Assembly: GCA_003139795.1 (NCBI GenBank)
Contig: PLGM01000212.1
Span: 13,292 to 63,779 of the forward strand
DNA: 50,488 bases
From: Acidobacteriaceae bacterium
Lineage (GTDB): Bacteria; Acidobacteriota; Terriglobia; Terriglobales; Acidobacteriaceae
Reading direction: 5' to 3'
Shown here: positions 15,882 through 24,171 of the stretch, one piece after another
How the letters are laid out: each line of letters begins with the position of its first letter
Numbering within the stretch: position 1 is the stretch's first letter
Notes under the pieces: model-generated
What the model saw: only the letters and a program-made list of their open reading frames with translations
Told to the model about the DNA's origin: nothing
Databases searched by the model: none
Program-made: the position numbers and the translations under genes

Positions 15882-17153
15882 TCAGGCGAACTGGTCCAGG
15901 CTGAATCCGAGTTGGTAGGTTTCGCCATGGGCGAGCAGATCTTCCCAGGTTACTTCGCGGTGCTGCAGGCCGGCCATGCGGCCCAGCATGCAGCTGAGAG
16001 CGGTTTCGACGCCGGCGGCGATCTGGTTGTGACTGTTGCCGGAGGTGATGCTGTCGATAAACGTGCGCTCCTTGTCGCGGTCGGCAAAGGCCAGATTGTC
16101 ACTGAAGGCGCCGTTGGCCGCGAACTTGCCGGAGCCGGGAGCGGTGGAGGCCGAATCCTGCCACGCCCACGCCTGCGCGCCCGTAATCTGCACCGGGCCG
16201 GAGTAGGGAACGTTGGCGAAGCCTGAGGCGCCAAAGAGGCGCAGACCGGCATCGAAAACGCCATAGTCGCCAAACTGGGTGGAAGAGAAGGATAGGTGAA
16301 TGTCGCCGGGATAGGTGAAGTCGACCTGGTAATTGTCCCAGCAATCGCCGAAGTGGGTGAGGATGTTGCGGCCTCCGGTGACGATCGCCTTGAGCGGACG
16401 GGCGCCAAGAAGCCAGTTGCTGAGATCGATGATGTGAATATTCTGCTCGACCAGGATGTCGCCCGAGAGGGCGCGGTCCCAGAGCCAGTTGCGCAGGCGA
16501 TACTCGTCGGCGGAGGCGCCGGGGTGCGTCTTTTCCGTCGAGGCCGGCGCGTAATAGATGCCCGCCACCAGGGCGATCTTGCCCAGCGCGCCGGCCTTGA
16601 TCCTTTCCGCGATGGCGGCGATGGGCGGCGCGTTGCGGCATTGGAATCCGACGTCGACGCTTTGCGCGGGCTTGACGCGTTTGGCGATTTCGAGAGCCTG
16701 GCGCGCCTGGCGCACGTCGATTCCCACCGGCTTCTCGCAGTAGACGTGCTTGCCCGAAGCGACCGCGGCTTCAAGATGCTGGACGTGGAAGAAAGGCGGC
16801 GTGGAGATCTGAATCAGATCGACGTCGGGAGACGCGGCCAGTTGCTCGAAGGCGTGGGGGCCGTGAAAGAGAAGCTTCGTGTCGATGGGGGGGCGGCCAA
16901 GGCTCGCGTTGAGCTGGTCGAAGTGGCTGTGGCCGGCGGCGAGCTGGTCGGGGAAAAGATCGGCCAGCGCCACGACCTGCGCGGAGGTGTTCTGGGAGAA
17001 TGAGTTGGCCACCGCGGTGCCGCGGTTGCCGCAGCCCAGCAGGCCATGCCGCACGGCGGAGTTGGCTGCGTAGCCGAATGCCGTGAGGGGTTTGAGCAGA
17101 ATCATGCCGGAAGCGGCTGCCGCTCCGGTCTGAACAAAATGGCGACGGTTCAT
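15882..17153 (-). CDS. Tat-exported Gfo/Idh/MocA-family oxidoreductase
   Basis: 423 residues. The N-terminus NRRHFVQTGAAAASGMILL is a twin-arginine signal, so the protein is exported folded with its cofactor. The Rossmann domain follows (LLGCGNRGTAVANSF) and the family's EKPVGIDV motif carries the active-site Lys near 142. The C-terminal domain includes the GDILVEQNIHIIDLSNWLLG region. The likely role is NAD(P)-dependent oxidation or rearrangement of a sugar or cyclitol in the periplasm; the substrate cannot be told. A second Tat-exported sugar-type enzyme lies about 740 bp upstream on the same strand, separated by a toxin-antitoxin-like pair. Confidence 0.88.
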   Translation of the reverse strand: MNRRHFVQTGAAAASGMILLKPLTAFGYAANSAVRHGLLGCGNRGTAVANSFSQNTSAQVVALADLFPDQLAAGHSHFDQLNASLGRPPIDTKLLFHGPHAFEQLAASPDVDLIQISTPPFFHVQHLEAAVASGKHVYCEKPVGIDVRQARQALEIAKRVKPAQSVDVGFQCRNAPPIAAIAERIKAGALGKIALVAGIYYAPASTEKTHPGASADEYRLRNWLWDRALSGDILVEQNIHIIDLSNWLLGARPLKAIVTGGRNILTHFGDCWDNYQVDFTYPGDIHLSFSSTQFGDYGVFDAGLRLFGASGFANVPYSGPVQITGAQAWAWQDSASTAPGSGKFAANGAFSDNLAFADRDKERTFIDSITSGNSHNQIAAGVETALSCMLGRMAGLQHREVTWEDLLAHGETYQLGFSLDQFA

Positions 17154-17245
17154 ATGTCCTCATTTCATTGTGAATGCCTGGATTGCCTTGCCAGCACGCA
17201 AGGAGTGCGGGGCGAAACTTGCTCCTTGTGGAACGGAATCGATCT

Positions 17246-17575
17246 TTACTTGAACGGTATGTCCACCTCTGCATAACTTCCGGGTGTGGCTGCGTTCACT
17301 GCGGCAGCGATGCGTTCAAGGTGAAGTCTGACACGCGCCCATTTCGTGGTGCCGGTCAAAACGACGAGGGCGATTTTGCGTCCGGCGAGGTTCTGCTGGT
17401 AGCGAATTCTCCGGTCGGTCGTGAGCAAGAGATCGAGCGCCGCTTCCTCCGCGGCATTCAGCAACGCGCCGTTGTTGAGCCTGTCCCAACCTCGGGATTG
17501 GGCCGTGATGACCTTGTGGCCGGGAAGGGCGCGGATGAGGCCCTTGGGCGTTCCGTGGTCAAAGAGAATGAGCAT
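17246..17575 (-). CDS. DUF5615 PIN-like toxin candidate
   Basis: 109 residues. MLILFDHGTPKGLIRALPGH and LLLTTDRRIRYQQNL are the conserved acidic motifs of the PIN-like DUF5615/Mut7-C group: an Asp near residue 6, and TTD near 54. It overlaps the DUF433 gene by 17 bp, the usual pairing for this toxin-antitoxin-like family. Such proteins are predicted ribonucleases. The catalytic acids look intact, but activity of this subfamily is little studied. Confidence 0.77.
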   Translation of the reverse strand: MLILFDHGTPKGLIRALPGHKVITAQSRGWDRLNNGALLNAAEEAALDLLLTTDRRIRYQQNLAGRKIALVVLTGTTKWARVRLHLERIAAAVNAATPGSYAEVDIPFK

Positions 17576-17819
17576 CGACGGGCACGGGGGGTTGCTCTGG
17601 CGCTGAGGCGTTGAGGCTCTGGGCTACAAAATTAAGTACTGCCGCGATCTGCTCCCGCGTCACGTCGAATTGCTCCATCACTTCCTCAACGCTTAGATCC
17701 TCAAGGTTCTCGATGACGGTCGCGACGGGCAAGCGGGTATCCCGAAACACCCAGGCGCCGCTGACCTTGCCGGGGATGCTTTCGACGGCGGGACATTGGG
17801 ACCAATCAAGAGCTGCCAT
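17559..17819 (-). CDS. DUF433 antitoxin candidate
   Basis: 86 residues. The DUF433 pattern is clear: GKVSGAWVFRDTRLPVATVIENL followed by SVEEVMEQFDVTREQIAAVLNF, a strand-helix and helix-turn-helix arrangement. ATG 17819 has a strong AAAGGAGG ribosome site eight bases upstream, unlike the other two antitoxins in the window. The 3' end overlaps the DUF5615 gene by 17 bp in another frame, so the two are co-expressed. The last 15 residues (APEQPPVPVDAHSL) are a loose tail. Confidence 0.77.
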   Translation of the reverse strand: MAALDWSQCPAVESIPGKVSGAWVFRDTRLPVATVIENLEDLSVEEVMEQFDVTREQIAAVLNFVAQSLNASAPEQPPVPVDAHSL

Positions 17820-17891
17820 GTTCTTACCCTCCTTTTCATCGTAATCCCTTTTCGCATGGCTGAAGAACAGCGTGACGAAGGGGAACCCCCC

Positions 17892-18827
17892 TTACGCCAG
17901 GACTTCGCGGAGGATCTTTTCCAGATAGATCTTCTCCTGGCGCACATCCTCGATCTGCTGCGGGCCTGAGGTTTCGCGCTCGATGGTGATGGCGCCGGTG
18001 TAGCCGAGGCGATGCAGCTTGGTGAAGACCTGTTTGAAGTCGACCAGCCCTTTGCCGATCAGCACCTCTTCGCCGAGTTCGCTGGGGTTGGTGGGCCAGC
18101 GGCCGTCCTTGGCATGGACGCTGCGCACATGGGGCCCGATGATATCGACAGCGTCGACGGGATTGGCTTTGCCGTAGAGGATGAGGTTGGCCGTGTCGAG
18201 GCCGACGGCAAGGTTGGGCAGCGCCACGTCGCGGATCATGCGCGACATGGTGGTCGGGGTCTCCTGGCCGGTTTCCATCAGGAAGTATTGTCCATTGCCC
18301 TGGCAATACTCGGCGACGGTGCGGATGGCTTCGACGGTTCCAGCGTAGAGAGGATCGGCGGGATCTTCGGGGATAAAGCCGCAATGCGACTGGACCTGGG
18401 GTATGGCGAGCAGTTTGGCAAAGTCGGAAGCCTGGCGGAGGGCGTCGATGCGGGCAGCGCGGGTTTTGGGAGGGACCAGGCCGATGGTGGAAGGGCCGCG
18501 CGCAAAGTTCCATTCGAGCGGCGGGGGACCGACCACTTCGACCGTGGTGGCAATCAGAGAGTACTTCGCGAGCAGATCCCCAAACTGGGCCGCGAGCTGC
18601 GGCGTGAAGCCGTTGATGTATTCGTCGAGCGAGAGGAAGCAGTTGGAAAAGCCGATCTCGTGTACGCGGCGGAAGGTTGCCTCAGGAGCGCCGAAGGGGC
18701 TGATGATCAGGCCCAGATCCATCGGCTTGACCGGGGCCGGGGCGCCGGCAGCGAGGGTTGCAGTGGGGCTAAGCGCGTCCGTGAGGAGGGCGGCGGATGC
18801 AGCGGCGAGAAACGTTCTCCGGTTCAT
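17892..18827 (-). CDS. Tat-exported sugar phosphate isomerase/epimerase-type TIM barrel
   Basis: 311 residues from ATG 18827, which follows AAAGGA; a start 17 codons earlier lacks this. MNRRTFLAAASAALLTDALSP is a twin-arginine type signal. The rest is an AP-endonuclease-2-like TIM barrel with metal-ligand candidates in HCGFIPEDP, FLMETGQETPTT, GLDTANLILYG and SVHAKDGRW. These enzymes isomerise or epimerise sugars or inositols. The nearby Tat-exported Gfo/Idh/MocA oxidoreductase suggests a shared sugar or cyclitol pathway, which I infer only from position. Confidence 0.82.
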   Translation of the reverse strand: MNRRTFLAAASAALLTDALSPTATLAAGAPAPVKPMDLGLIISPFGAPEATFRRVHEIGFSNCFLSLDEYINGFTPQLAAQFGDLLAKYSLIATTVEVVGPPPLEWNFARGPSTIGLVPPKTRAARIDALRQASDFAKLLAIPQVQSHCGFIPEDPADPLYAGTVEAIRTVAEYCQGNGQYFLMETGQETPTTMSRMIRDVALPNLAVGLDTANLILYGKANPVDAVDIIGPHVRSVHAKDGRWPTNPSELGEEVLIGKGLVDFKQVFTKLHRLGYTGAITIERETSGPQQIEDVRQEKIYLEKILREVLA

Positions 18828-18925
18828 GGAGTGTCCTTTCTTGACGGAACAATGAGCAGGAACCTCCCTTTTTAGCACAGAAGGCGGGGTGGTTGCTGGC
18901 GCATAGCGGTCCGGGCCGGAATCCT

Positions 18926-19813
18926 CTATTCCAGGTTCTGCACCTTGGCGCCATCGGCCGGCTTCACCAAAAACTGGTCGTCGGCAAGCGGTTGATTCTC
19001 ATGCACATCGTCTACGGTGAGGACAATCTGGATTTCGTCGATGGGACGCTTGATGATGACCAGGGAAGGGTATTGGCTGCCTTCAAAGTCCTGGTAGGCC
19101 GAATAGGTGACATGGGTCTCGAGGTGGCCTTCGCTGTCGTATATATCTTGTTGATATGGCAGGAGATTGTCGCGCCTGAAGGTGACAACGCGCACCGGTA
19201 TCAACTCCTGAGTGGCCGGTTTGCGGCGGCTGATGCTGAGTATGTATTCCGGAACGGTGAACAAGTGCTTCCGGGCCGCATCTTCCAGCGTTTCCGAGTC
19301 AATCACCACGGAGTACCAATCGTCCGGGTCCAGCCCCCGCACCAGCAAGGCATCGACGAAGAAACCCGGACGCAGGTTCTCCCACGTGTTGAGCGATTTC
19401 TTCTTCAGCGAGTTGGAGCCTCTGATGAATTTGTTTTTGGTAGGGACGGACAAGCTAAAGTTCTTTCCATCGCTGCTCATGTCAAAGGCCAGCACACCGA
19501 AATACCGCCCCAGCACGCGCAAATCGGAGGGCTTGCGCAGCAGAATGTGCCCCTCGATGCTGGGGTAGTCCGTGGCCACGCCTTCCTTGCTCTTGGCCAC
19601 GCTGGCCTGAAACTCGACCTTGGCCGTGAGGGTACTGATTGCAGCCCAGCGTTCATTCAGCCGGGCAACCAGTTGCTCCGGCGTGGCCGTTTGGGTAATC
19701 ACGGGCGCCTTGGGCACCGGCAGTTTTCGAGTGGTTGGGAACAGGGAACAACCCGAGAGCAGGAGGGGAAGGAACAGGGCTGCGGCGGAGGCCAGACGGT
19801 AGTTTGCCCTCAT
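18926..19813 (-). CDS. Lipoprotein of LolA/DUF4292-like fold
   Basis: 295 residues. A signal peptide ends in a lipobox LLLSGC, with lipidation expected at Cys22. The body is beta-rich, with alternating strands (VEFQASVAKSKEGVATDYPSIEGHILLRKPSDLRVLGR), similar to the LolA/LolB-like half-barrel that binds lipid. The assignment to that fold is by pattern only. The start overlaps the MltG stop by 4 bp, so the lipoprotein is co-translated with a peptidoglycan enzyme. A role in envelope maintenance is plausible. Confidence 0.65.
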   Translation of the reverse strand: MRANYRLASAAALFLPLLLSGCSLFPTTRKLPVPKAPVITQTATPEQLVARLNERWAAISTLTAKVEFQASVAKSKEGVATDYPSIEGHILLRKPSDLRVLGRYFGVLAFDMSSDGKNFSLSVPTKNKFIRGSNSLKKKSLNTWENLRPGFFVDALLVRGLDPDDWYSVVIDSETLEDAARKHLFTVPEYILSISRRKPATQELIPVRVVTFRRDNLLPYQQDIYDSEGHLETHVTYSAYQDFEGSQYPSLVIIKRPIDEIQIVLTVDDVHENQPLADDQFLVKPADGAKVQNLE

Positions 19814-20850
19814 CGGCCACCTTCCTGTTTCACGGCATGGCGGTATCCGGCCACGTTGTGGCTTTGCTCTTCCAGGGTATGGGAGAACAGCGACCGTCCC
19901 TGGGGATTGGCCCCGGCCGCGACAAAATACAAATAGTCCGTCCTGGCCGGCTCCATGGCCGCTCGCAACGACTTGGCGCCCGGGTTCGCTATCGGGCCCG
20001 GCGGCAGGCCAGTGTGCAGATACGTGTTATAGGCGGTATCGCGGCTCAAATCGCTCTGGTAGATGCCACCCCGCCATCGGCCCTGAAGCTCCAGGCCGTA
20101 GATCACGGCGGGGTCGGTCATGAGCGGCATCTTTTTGGCCAGCCGGTTCAAGAAGACGCTGGCCACCAGCGGACGCTCCGCATCCACTGCTGTCTCCCGT
20201 TCGACCAGCGAAGCCATGGTCACCACTGCATGCACGTCACCCTTCAGTCCCAGTTGGCCGGCCACCGCCCTGAAGCGCCGGACCATTGCGGCACAAATCT
20301 GTGCCGGACTTTCCTTGCGTTCAAAATGATACGTGTCTGGAAACAGGTAACCCTCCAGGCTCTTTGCTCCGGGGTCCAGATCGGCCACCAGGCCGGCCTG
20401 TTTTACCGCCGCGTCCAGAAAATCCTGGCGCGCGCCAAGCCCTGCCTGTTCCAGCCGTGCAGCGATCTCAAAGATGTTTGCGCCCTCCGGAACAGTCACC
20501 GCCCTGGTAAAAACATCGCCGCGCTCAATGCGCGCATAGACCTCCGTTACCGCGACCGGGTGATCGAACCGGTACTCGCCTGCCTGGAGCGTTCCCCGCT
20601 TCCACCAGCGCACCAGGTCGAAGGCAAACCGGCTGCGCACCACGCCCGCCGACTCCAGTTGCTGGCCGATCCGCTCCGAAGAAAAGCCCGGCGTCAGCTC
20701 GACAAACGTCTCCGCGTTCGGCCCGAACGGCGCCAAGACCAGCCAGGCGGCCGCCCCGGCCGCAAGAAGCGCCAGGAGAAAAGCTGCCAGCAGGATTCCC
20801 GCCGCGCCAGAAATCTTGTTCGTTCTTGTCTTCCGTCTGCGGCCTACCAT
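19810..20850 (-). CDS. mltG: Endolytic murein transglycosylase MltG
   Basis: 346 residues. One N-terminal membrane anchor (about 17-39), a LysM-like part near 45-115, then the YceG catalytic domain. LEGYLFPDTY is at 165-174 and MASLVERET carries the catalytic Glu at about 217, as in E. coli ASIVEKE. MTDPAVIYGL and TYLHTGLPPGPIANPG follow in the usual order. It cuts nascent glycan strands outside the inner membrane and so sets glycan length. The gene is followed by a co-translated lipoprotein and is divergent from ruvX, its frequent neighbour in other genomes. Confidence 0.93.
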   Translation of the reverse strand: MVGRRRKTRTNKISGAAGILLAAFLLALLAAGAAAWLVLAPFGPNAETFVELTPGFSSERIGQQLESAGVVRSRFAFDLVRWWKRGTLQAGEYRFDHPVAVTEVYARIERGDVFTRAVTVPEGANIFEIAARLEQAGLGARQDFLDAAVKQAGLVADLDPGAKSLEGYLFPDTYHFERKESPAQICAAMVRRFRAVAGQLGLKGDVHAVVTMASLVERETAVDAERPLVASVFLNRLAKKMPLMTDPAVIYGLELQGRWRGGIYQSDLSRDTAYNTYLHTGLPPGPIANPGAKSLRAAMEPARTDYLYFVAAGANPQGRSLFSHTLEEQSHNVAGYRHAVKQEGGR

Positions 20851-20963
20851 TCAGATGTTCTTGACCCTTCGCTTGTTAAAGACGCGAGAATTCCCCGTGA
20901 GGATTCTCTACCTTCGATTGTACCGGGCGGGAAGCCCGGAACAGGGCATTTCTTCCAGGGGCT

Positions 20964-21455
20964 GTGGGCTTTAAGCTGGAAGCGAGGAGCCAAGAGCTGG
21001 AGACTCACGCCCGATATCTCGGTCTCGACGTCGGCAATCGCCGCATCGGGGTGGCTGTGTCGGACGAGCTGGGGCTGACGGCGCAGCCGGTGCTGACGCT
21101 GGAGCGGCGCCGTAGCCTGCGAGAGGACTTGCGCTCGCTGGCCAGGCTGGCGCGGCGGTTTGCCGTGGCGGGCATCGTGGTGGGCAATCCGGTTCACCTC
21201 TCCGGCGAACTGAGCCCGCAGGCGGCCAGGACGCGGGCTTTTGCCGCCGAACTGGGCGGGCTGACTGGCCTGCCGATCCACCTGTGGGATGAGCGGCTGA
21301 CCACGCGCGAGGCCCATCAAATTCTGTATGAGGCCGGCCACGCCCGCCAGGAGCACCGCCGGGTGGTGGATCAGGTGGCGGCTACGCTGATTCTGCAGTC
21401 GTTTTTGGATCAGGGAACAGAGACTAGGGATCAGGGAATAGGGAACAGGGAATGA
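20964..21455 (+). CDS. ruvX: Putative pre-16S rRNA nuclease / RuvX (YqgF)
   Basis: 163 residues from GTG 20964. The RNase H-like fold is clear: RYLGLDVGNRRIGVAVSDELG with the first catalytic Asp, IVVGNPVHLSGE in the middle, and LWDERLTTREAHQIL with the Glu/Arg motif. It ends with RRVVDQVAATLILQSFLD. YqgF trims pre-16S rRNA and has been proposed as a Holliday junction nuclease. The first 16 or so residues are extra to the usual start. The last 14 residues (DQGTETRDQGIGNRE) are translated from a 7-nt tandem repeat array, whose only interruption supplies the stop codon. Confidence 0.88.
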   Translation: MGFKLEARSQELETHARYLGLDVGNRRIGVAVSDELGLTAQPVLTLERRRSLREDLRSLARLARRFAVAGIVVGNPVHLSGELSPQAARTRAFAAELGGLTGLPIHLWDERLTTREAHQILYEAGHARQEHRRVVDQVAATLILQSFLDQGTETRDQGIGNRE

Positions 21456-21469
21456 ATAGGGAATAGGGA
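21410..21469 (+). repeat. Heptanucleotide tandem repeat array (consensus WCAGGGA/ATAGGGA)
   Basis: Units run TCAGGGA, ACAGAGA, CTAGGGA, TCAGGGA, ATAGGGA, ACAGGGA, a 4-nt break ATGA (which holds the ruvX stop), then ATAGGGA twice. Three units of the reverse complement (TCCCTAT, TCCCTGT, TCCCTGC) lie at 21557-21577, so the two arrays could pair across about 90 bp upstream of greA. Confidence 0.8.
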
Positions 21470-21591
21470 ACAGAACAGCAGCGGGTCGGCAAGTCAGCGG
21501 AGCGCTGAGAACGGATCGGTCCATTTTTGGAGCCGTGACGACCGGCTGTTCCTTAATCCCTATTCCCTGTTCCCTGCCTTCTCCCCCCGCG

Positions 21592-21597
21592 TATAAT
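21592..21597 (+). promoter_or_regulatory. Candidate -10 element of greA
   Basis: A perfect TATAAT lies 64 bp before the greA ATG, at the end of a pyrimidine-rich stretch. The expected -35 position (about 21569-21574, GTTCCC) is poor and falls in the inverted heptamer repeats. It is the only good -10 between ruvX and greA. Confidence 0.45.
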
Positions 21598-21660
21598 CAG
21601 AAGTCGAGTTCATTTACCTCTCGCGGATGGAGCAACCCCGCTCCCCGCCACGGACCATGG

Positions 21661-22179
21661 ATGCCCGAGCACATTAAAAAGCAGCTTCTCGCAGAGATCA
21701 AAATTCTTGAGCACGAGCTCTCGCACGAGCTTCCCGCGGAAATCAAGAAGGCCGTGGCCATGGGAGATCTGTCGGAGAACGCCGAGTACCACATGGCGAG
21801 GCAGCGGCAGGATTTCGTCAATGCGCGGCTGGGCCAACTGAAGAGGCGCATGGCCGAGCTCTCCCTGGTGAACCTGACCAATATTCCCAGGGACAAGGCC
21901 GGCTTCGGCTCCACGGTGGTGGTGTACGACTCGACCAAGGACGAGGAGATTGTCTACCGCCTCGTGACCAGCGAGGAGTCCGACGTTTCCAAGGGGCTGA
22001 TCTCGACGACCTCGCCGATTGGGCGCGGCCTGGTGGGCAAGCGGGTGGGCGACATTGCGACCATCGTCACGCCCAACGGCAAGCGCAACCTTGAAGTTCT
22101 GAAACTGACCACCATTCACGATGAAGCGGGCGAAGGCGACCAGGAAAACGGAACCGCCGTCGCCGGCACAGAGCGGTAG
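21661..22179 (+). CDS. greA: Transcription elongation factor GreA
   Basis: 172 residues from ATG 21661. The N-terminal coiled coil carries the acidic tip GDLSENAEYHMARQRQ (about 35-50), whose Asp and Glu position the metal for RNA cleavage in the RNA polymerase secondary channel. The C-terminal FKBP-like domain includes VYDSTKDEEIVYRLV, and ISTTSPIGRGLVGKRVGD is the family's end motif. An upstream in-frame extension crosses repeats and is rejected. A 14-residue tail after the usual end (GEGDQENGTAVAGTER) is extra. No clear ribosome site is seen. Confidence 0.92.
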   Translation: MPEHIKKQLLAEIKILEHELSHELPAEIKKAVAMGDLSENAEYHMARQRQDFVNARLGQLKRRMAELSLVNLTNIPRDKAGFGSTVVVYDSTKDEEIVYRLVTSEESDVSKGLISTTSPIGRGLVGKRVGDIATIVTPNGKRNLEVLKLTTIHDEAGEGDQENGTAVAGTER

Positions 22180-22193
22180 CAAGGAAGATTGGA

Positions 22194-22820
22194 ATGACCT
22201 GGACCAGCGCTTTCGGCCGCGGCTGCGGCTGGCTTCTCGACCACATTGTGCATGGCCTGGCGCTTACCCGTATCTCTCCGAACGTGCTCACCCTCGTTGG
22301 TCTGGTCATCAATATTGTGGCTGCGTTTCTGTTTGGCCACGCCAACGCCAGCAACTCCGGGCGCATGTTTTTCTATGCAGGGATGGTGATATTCGGGGCC
22401 GGCATCTTCGACATGGTGGACGGGCGCGTGGCCCGGCGCAACAACCAGGTCACCGTATTCGGCTCCTTCTTCGACTCGGTGATCGATCGCTACTCCGACG
22501 TGGTGCTGTTCTTCGGTCTGCTGGTCTATTACGGCCGCATCAACCGCTTCTATTATGTGTCGCTGGTGGCTTTCGTCATGATCACTTCACTGATGGTCAG
22601 CTACACGCGCGCCCGCGCCGAGGCGCTGATCGGGCAGTGCAAGGTGGGTTTCATGGAGCGGCCGGAACGAATCGTGCTGGTAATCCTGGGCGCGCTGTTC
22701 AACCATTGGGGCGTGATGGCCCCGGTGCTGTGGGTGCTGGCCGTCCTCTCCACCATCACCGTCGCCCACCGCATCATCTACACCTACTCGAAGACGAAGC
22801 ACCTGGCGCCGATCAGCTGA
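22194..22820 (+). CDS. CDP-alcohol phosphatidyltransferase
   Basis: 208 residues with about six membrane segments. The catalytic signature D-x2-DG-x2-AR-x8-G-x3-D-x3-D is complete at residues 73-98 (DMVDGRVARR through FFDSVIDRYSD). Members transfer a phosphatidyl group from CDP-diacylglycerol to an alcohol such as inositol phosphate, glycerol phosphate or archaetidyl acceptors. The acceptor cannot be fixed here; the short PgsA/PIP-synthase-like form suggests a phosphorylated acceptor. It starts 14 bp after greA, so the two are probably co-transcribed. Confidence 0.88.
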   Translation: MTWTSAFGRGCGWLLDHIVHGLALTRISPNVLTLVGLVINIVAAFLFGHANASNSGRMFFYAGMVIFGAGIFDMVDGRVARRNNQVTVFGSFFDSVIDRYSDVVLFFGLLVYYGRINRFYYVSLVAFVMITSLMVSYTRARAEALIGQCKVGFMERPERIVLVILGALFNHWGVMAPVLWVLAVLSTITVAHRIIYTYSKTKHLAPIS

Positions 22821-22959
22821 GGGGTTTGCTCGTCAAAGGCCGCGCAGAGGGCTGTTGCTGTTTCGGGCACTGTGCCCTGGCCGGGAACTCCTGTTTTCCC
22901 ATGCGGTTGAGGTAAAGTGATACCGTACTGGCATATTCAATAAAGGAGGAGGTGCAGCC

Positions 22960-24171
22960 ATGGCGCAACATCCGTTTTTGAAGTCCATCCGCCCGATCAA
23001 CCTGCTCTCCTTCGGGCCGAATACCGAGGATATCGAGCTTAGGCCGCTAAACATTTTGATCGGGCCGAATGGCGGCGGGAAGTCGAATCTGATTGAGATT
23101 CTTGGACTGCTCAGTAAGCTGCCTGATAAGGACCCTTGGAAATTTGTCACGCAGGCTGGTGGCGTGGACGAGTGGATTTGGAAAGGAGTTCTCAAGCCGA
23201 ATACGGCTACCGCCGTGCCTCCCTCAATCCAGATAGCGTACCAGCCAGCCGATACCACCGCGCCGCACAATTACAAGATTGAGTTTACAAAGAACCAGTC
23301 CACGTATTCATTCGATGTGCGCTCCGAAAATATCTGGGTGGATGTTCCCCAGGATCATCGCCGAGTTGCATATGTTAATAGGCCCTCAGACTCTCCCGAT
23401 TCGGCCTTCATTTATGTCGGCACGAGTGAGATGTCCAAAGCCAAAGCACTTAACATCAAGCTGTCCCTTCTTGCCCAACTCGTAGATCCGTTCAATTATC
23501 AGGAGCTTTTTTACTTGGGACAGAAGCTGGCCAAGACAGTACTCTATTGTGATTGGGTTTTTGGGAGAGGCTCGGAAATTCGTGAACCACAACCTGTGGG
23601 ATTCGATAGTTACAGGCTTGCGGGAGATTCGATCAATTTAGCGCAGGTTCTCAAAGCGTGGCGCGATCGGGGCGACCAAGCGGTTTTTGATCGGTTGATT
23701 GAACTGATGCGCACATTCTATGAACCTGTAAAAGATGTGGATACTGAGTTGCTCGGAACTCATCTGCGCCTCATGGTCAAAGAAGACGGACTGAGTTCCC
23801 GCACTCCGGCCACTCGTCTTTCGGATGGCACCTTGCGCTGGCTCATGTTGCTTATCATCTTGCTCGATCCAGCGCCGCCGCCGGTTATCTGCATCGACGA
23901 GCCCGAACTTGGCCTCCACCCCGACATTCTTCCCACGCTGGCCGATCTGCTGCGCGACGCATCCACGCGGACACAGTTGATCCTGACCACGCATTCCCGG
24001 ACACTGGTGGAGTGTTTCTCCGATGACCCTGAAAGCGTATGCGTCTGCGAAAAATTCGATGGCGCAACAGAGATCAAGCGGCTTGAAGCTGACCGCATGA
24101 AGGTCTGGCTCGATAAGTATTCGCTGGGACAGCTCTGGTCCAGTGGGGAAATCGGAGGAAACCGCTGGTGA
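22960..24171 (+). CDS. AAA ATPase of the AAA15/AAA21 (OLD-like) type
   Basis: 403 residues. Walker A GPNGGGKS is at about 35-42, an ABC-like signature TRLSDGTLRW near 287-295, Walker B ICIDEPELGLHP near 311-322 and the H-loop TTHS near 345. No nuclease domain is attached. The gene is visibly more AT-rich than its neighbours and has a strong AAGGAGGAGG ribosome site, which suggests acquisition. Its stop overlaps the start of a DUF4276 gene by 4 bp. The architecture is like a split OLD or PARIS-type defence system, where the ATPase senses and the partner acts. That role is inferred. Confidence 0.87.
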   Translation: MAQHPFLKSIRPINLLSFGPNTEDIELRPLNILIGPNGGGKSNLIEILGLLSKLPDKDPWKFVTQAGGVDEWIWKGVLKPNTATAVPPSIQIAYQPADTTAPHNYKIEFTKNQSTYSFDVRSENIWVDVPQDHRRVAYVNRPSDSPDSAFIYVGTSEMSKAKALNIKLSLLAQLVDPFNYQELFYLGQKLAKTVLYCDWVFGRGSEIREPQPVGFDSYRLAGDSINLAQVLKAWRDRGDQAVFDRLIELMRTFYEPVKDVDTELLGTHLRLMVKEDGLSSRTPATRLSDGTLRWLMLLIILLDPAPPPVICIDEPELGLHPDILPTLADLLRDASTRTQLILTTHSRTLVECFSDDPESVCVCEKFDGATEIKRLEADRMKVWLDKYSLGQLWSSGEIGGNRW

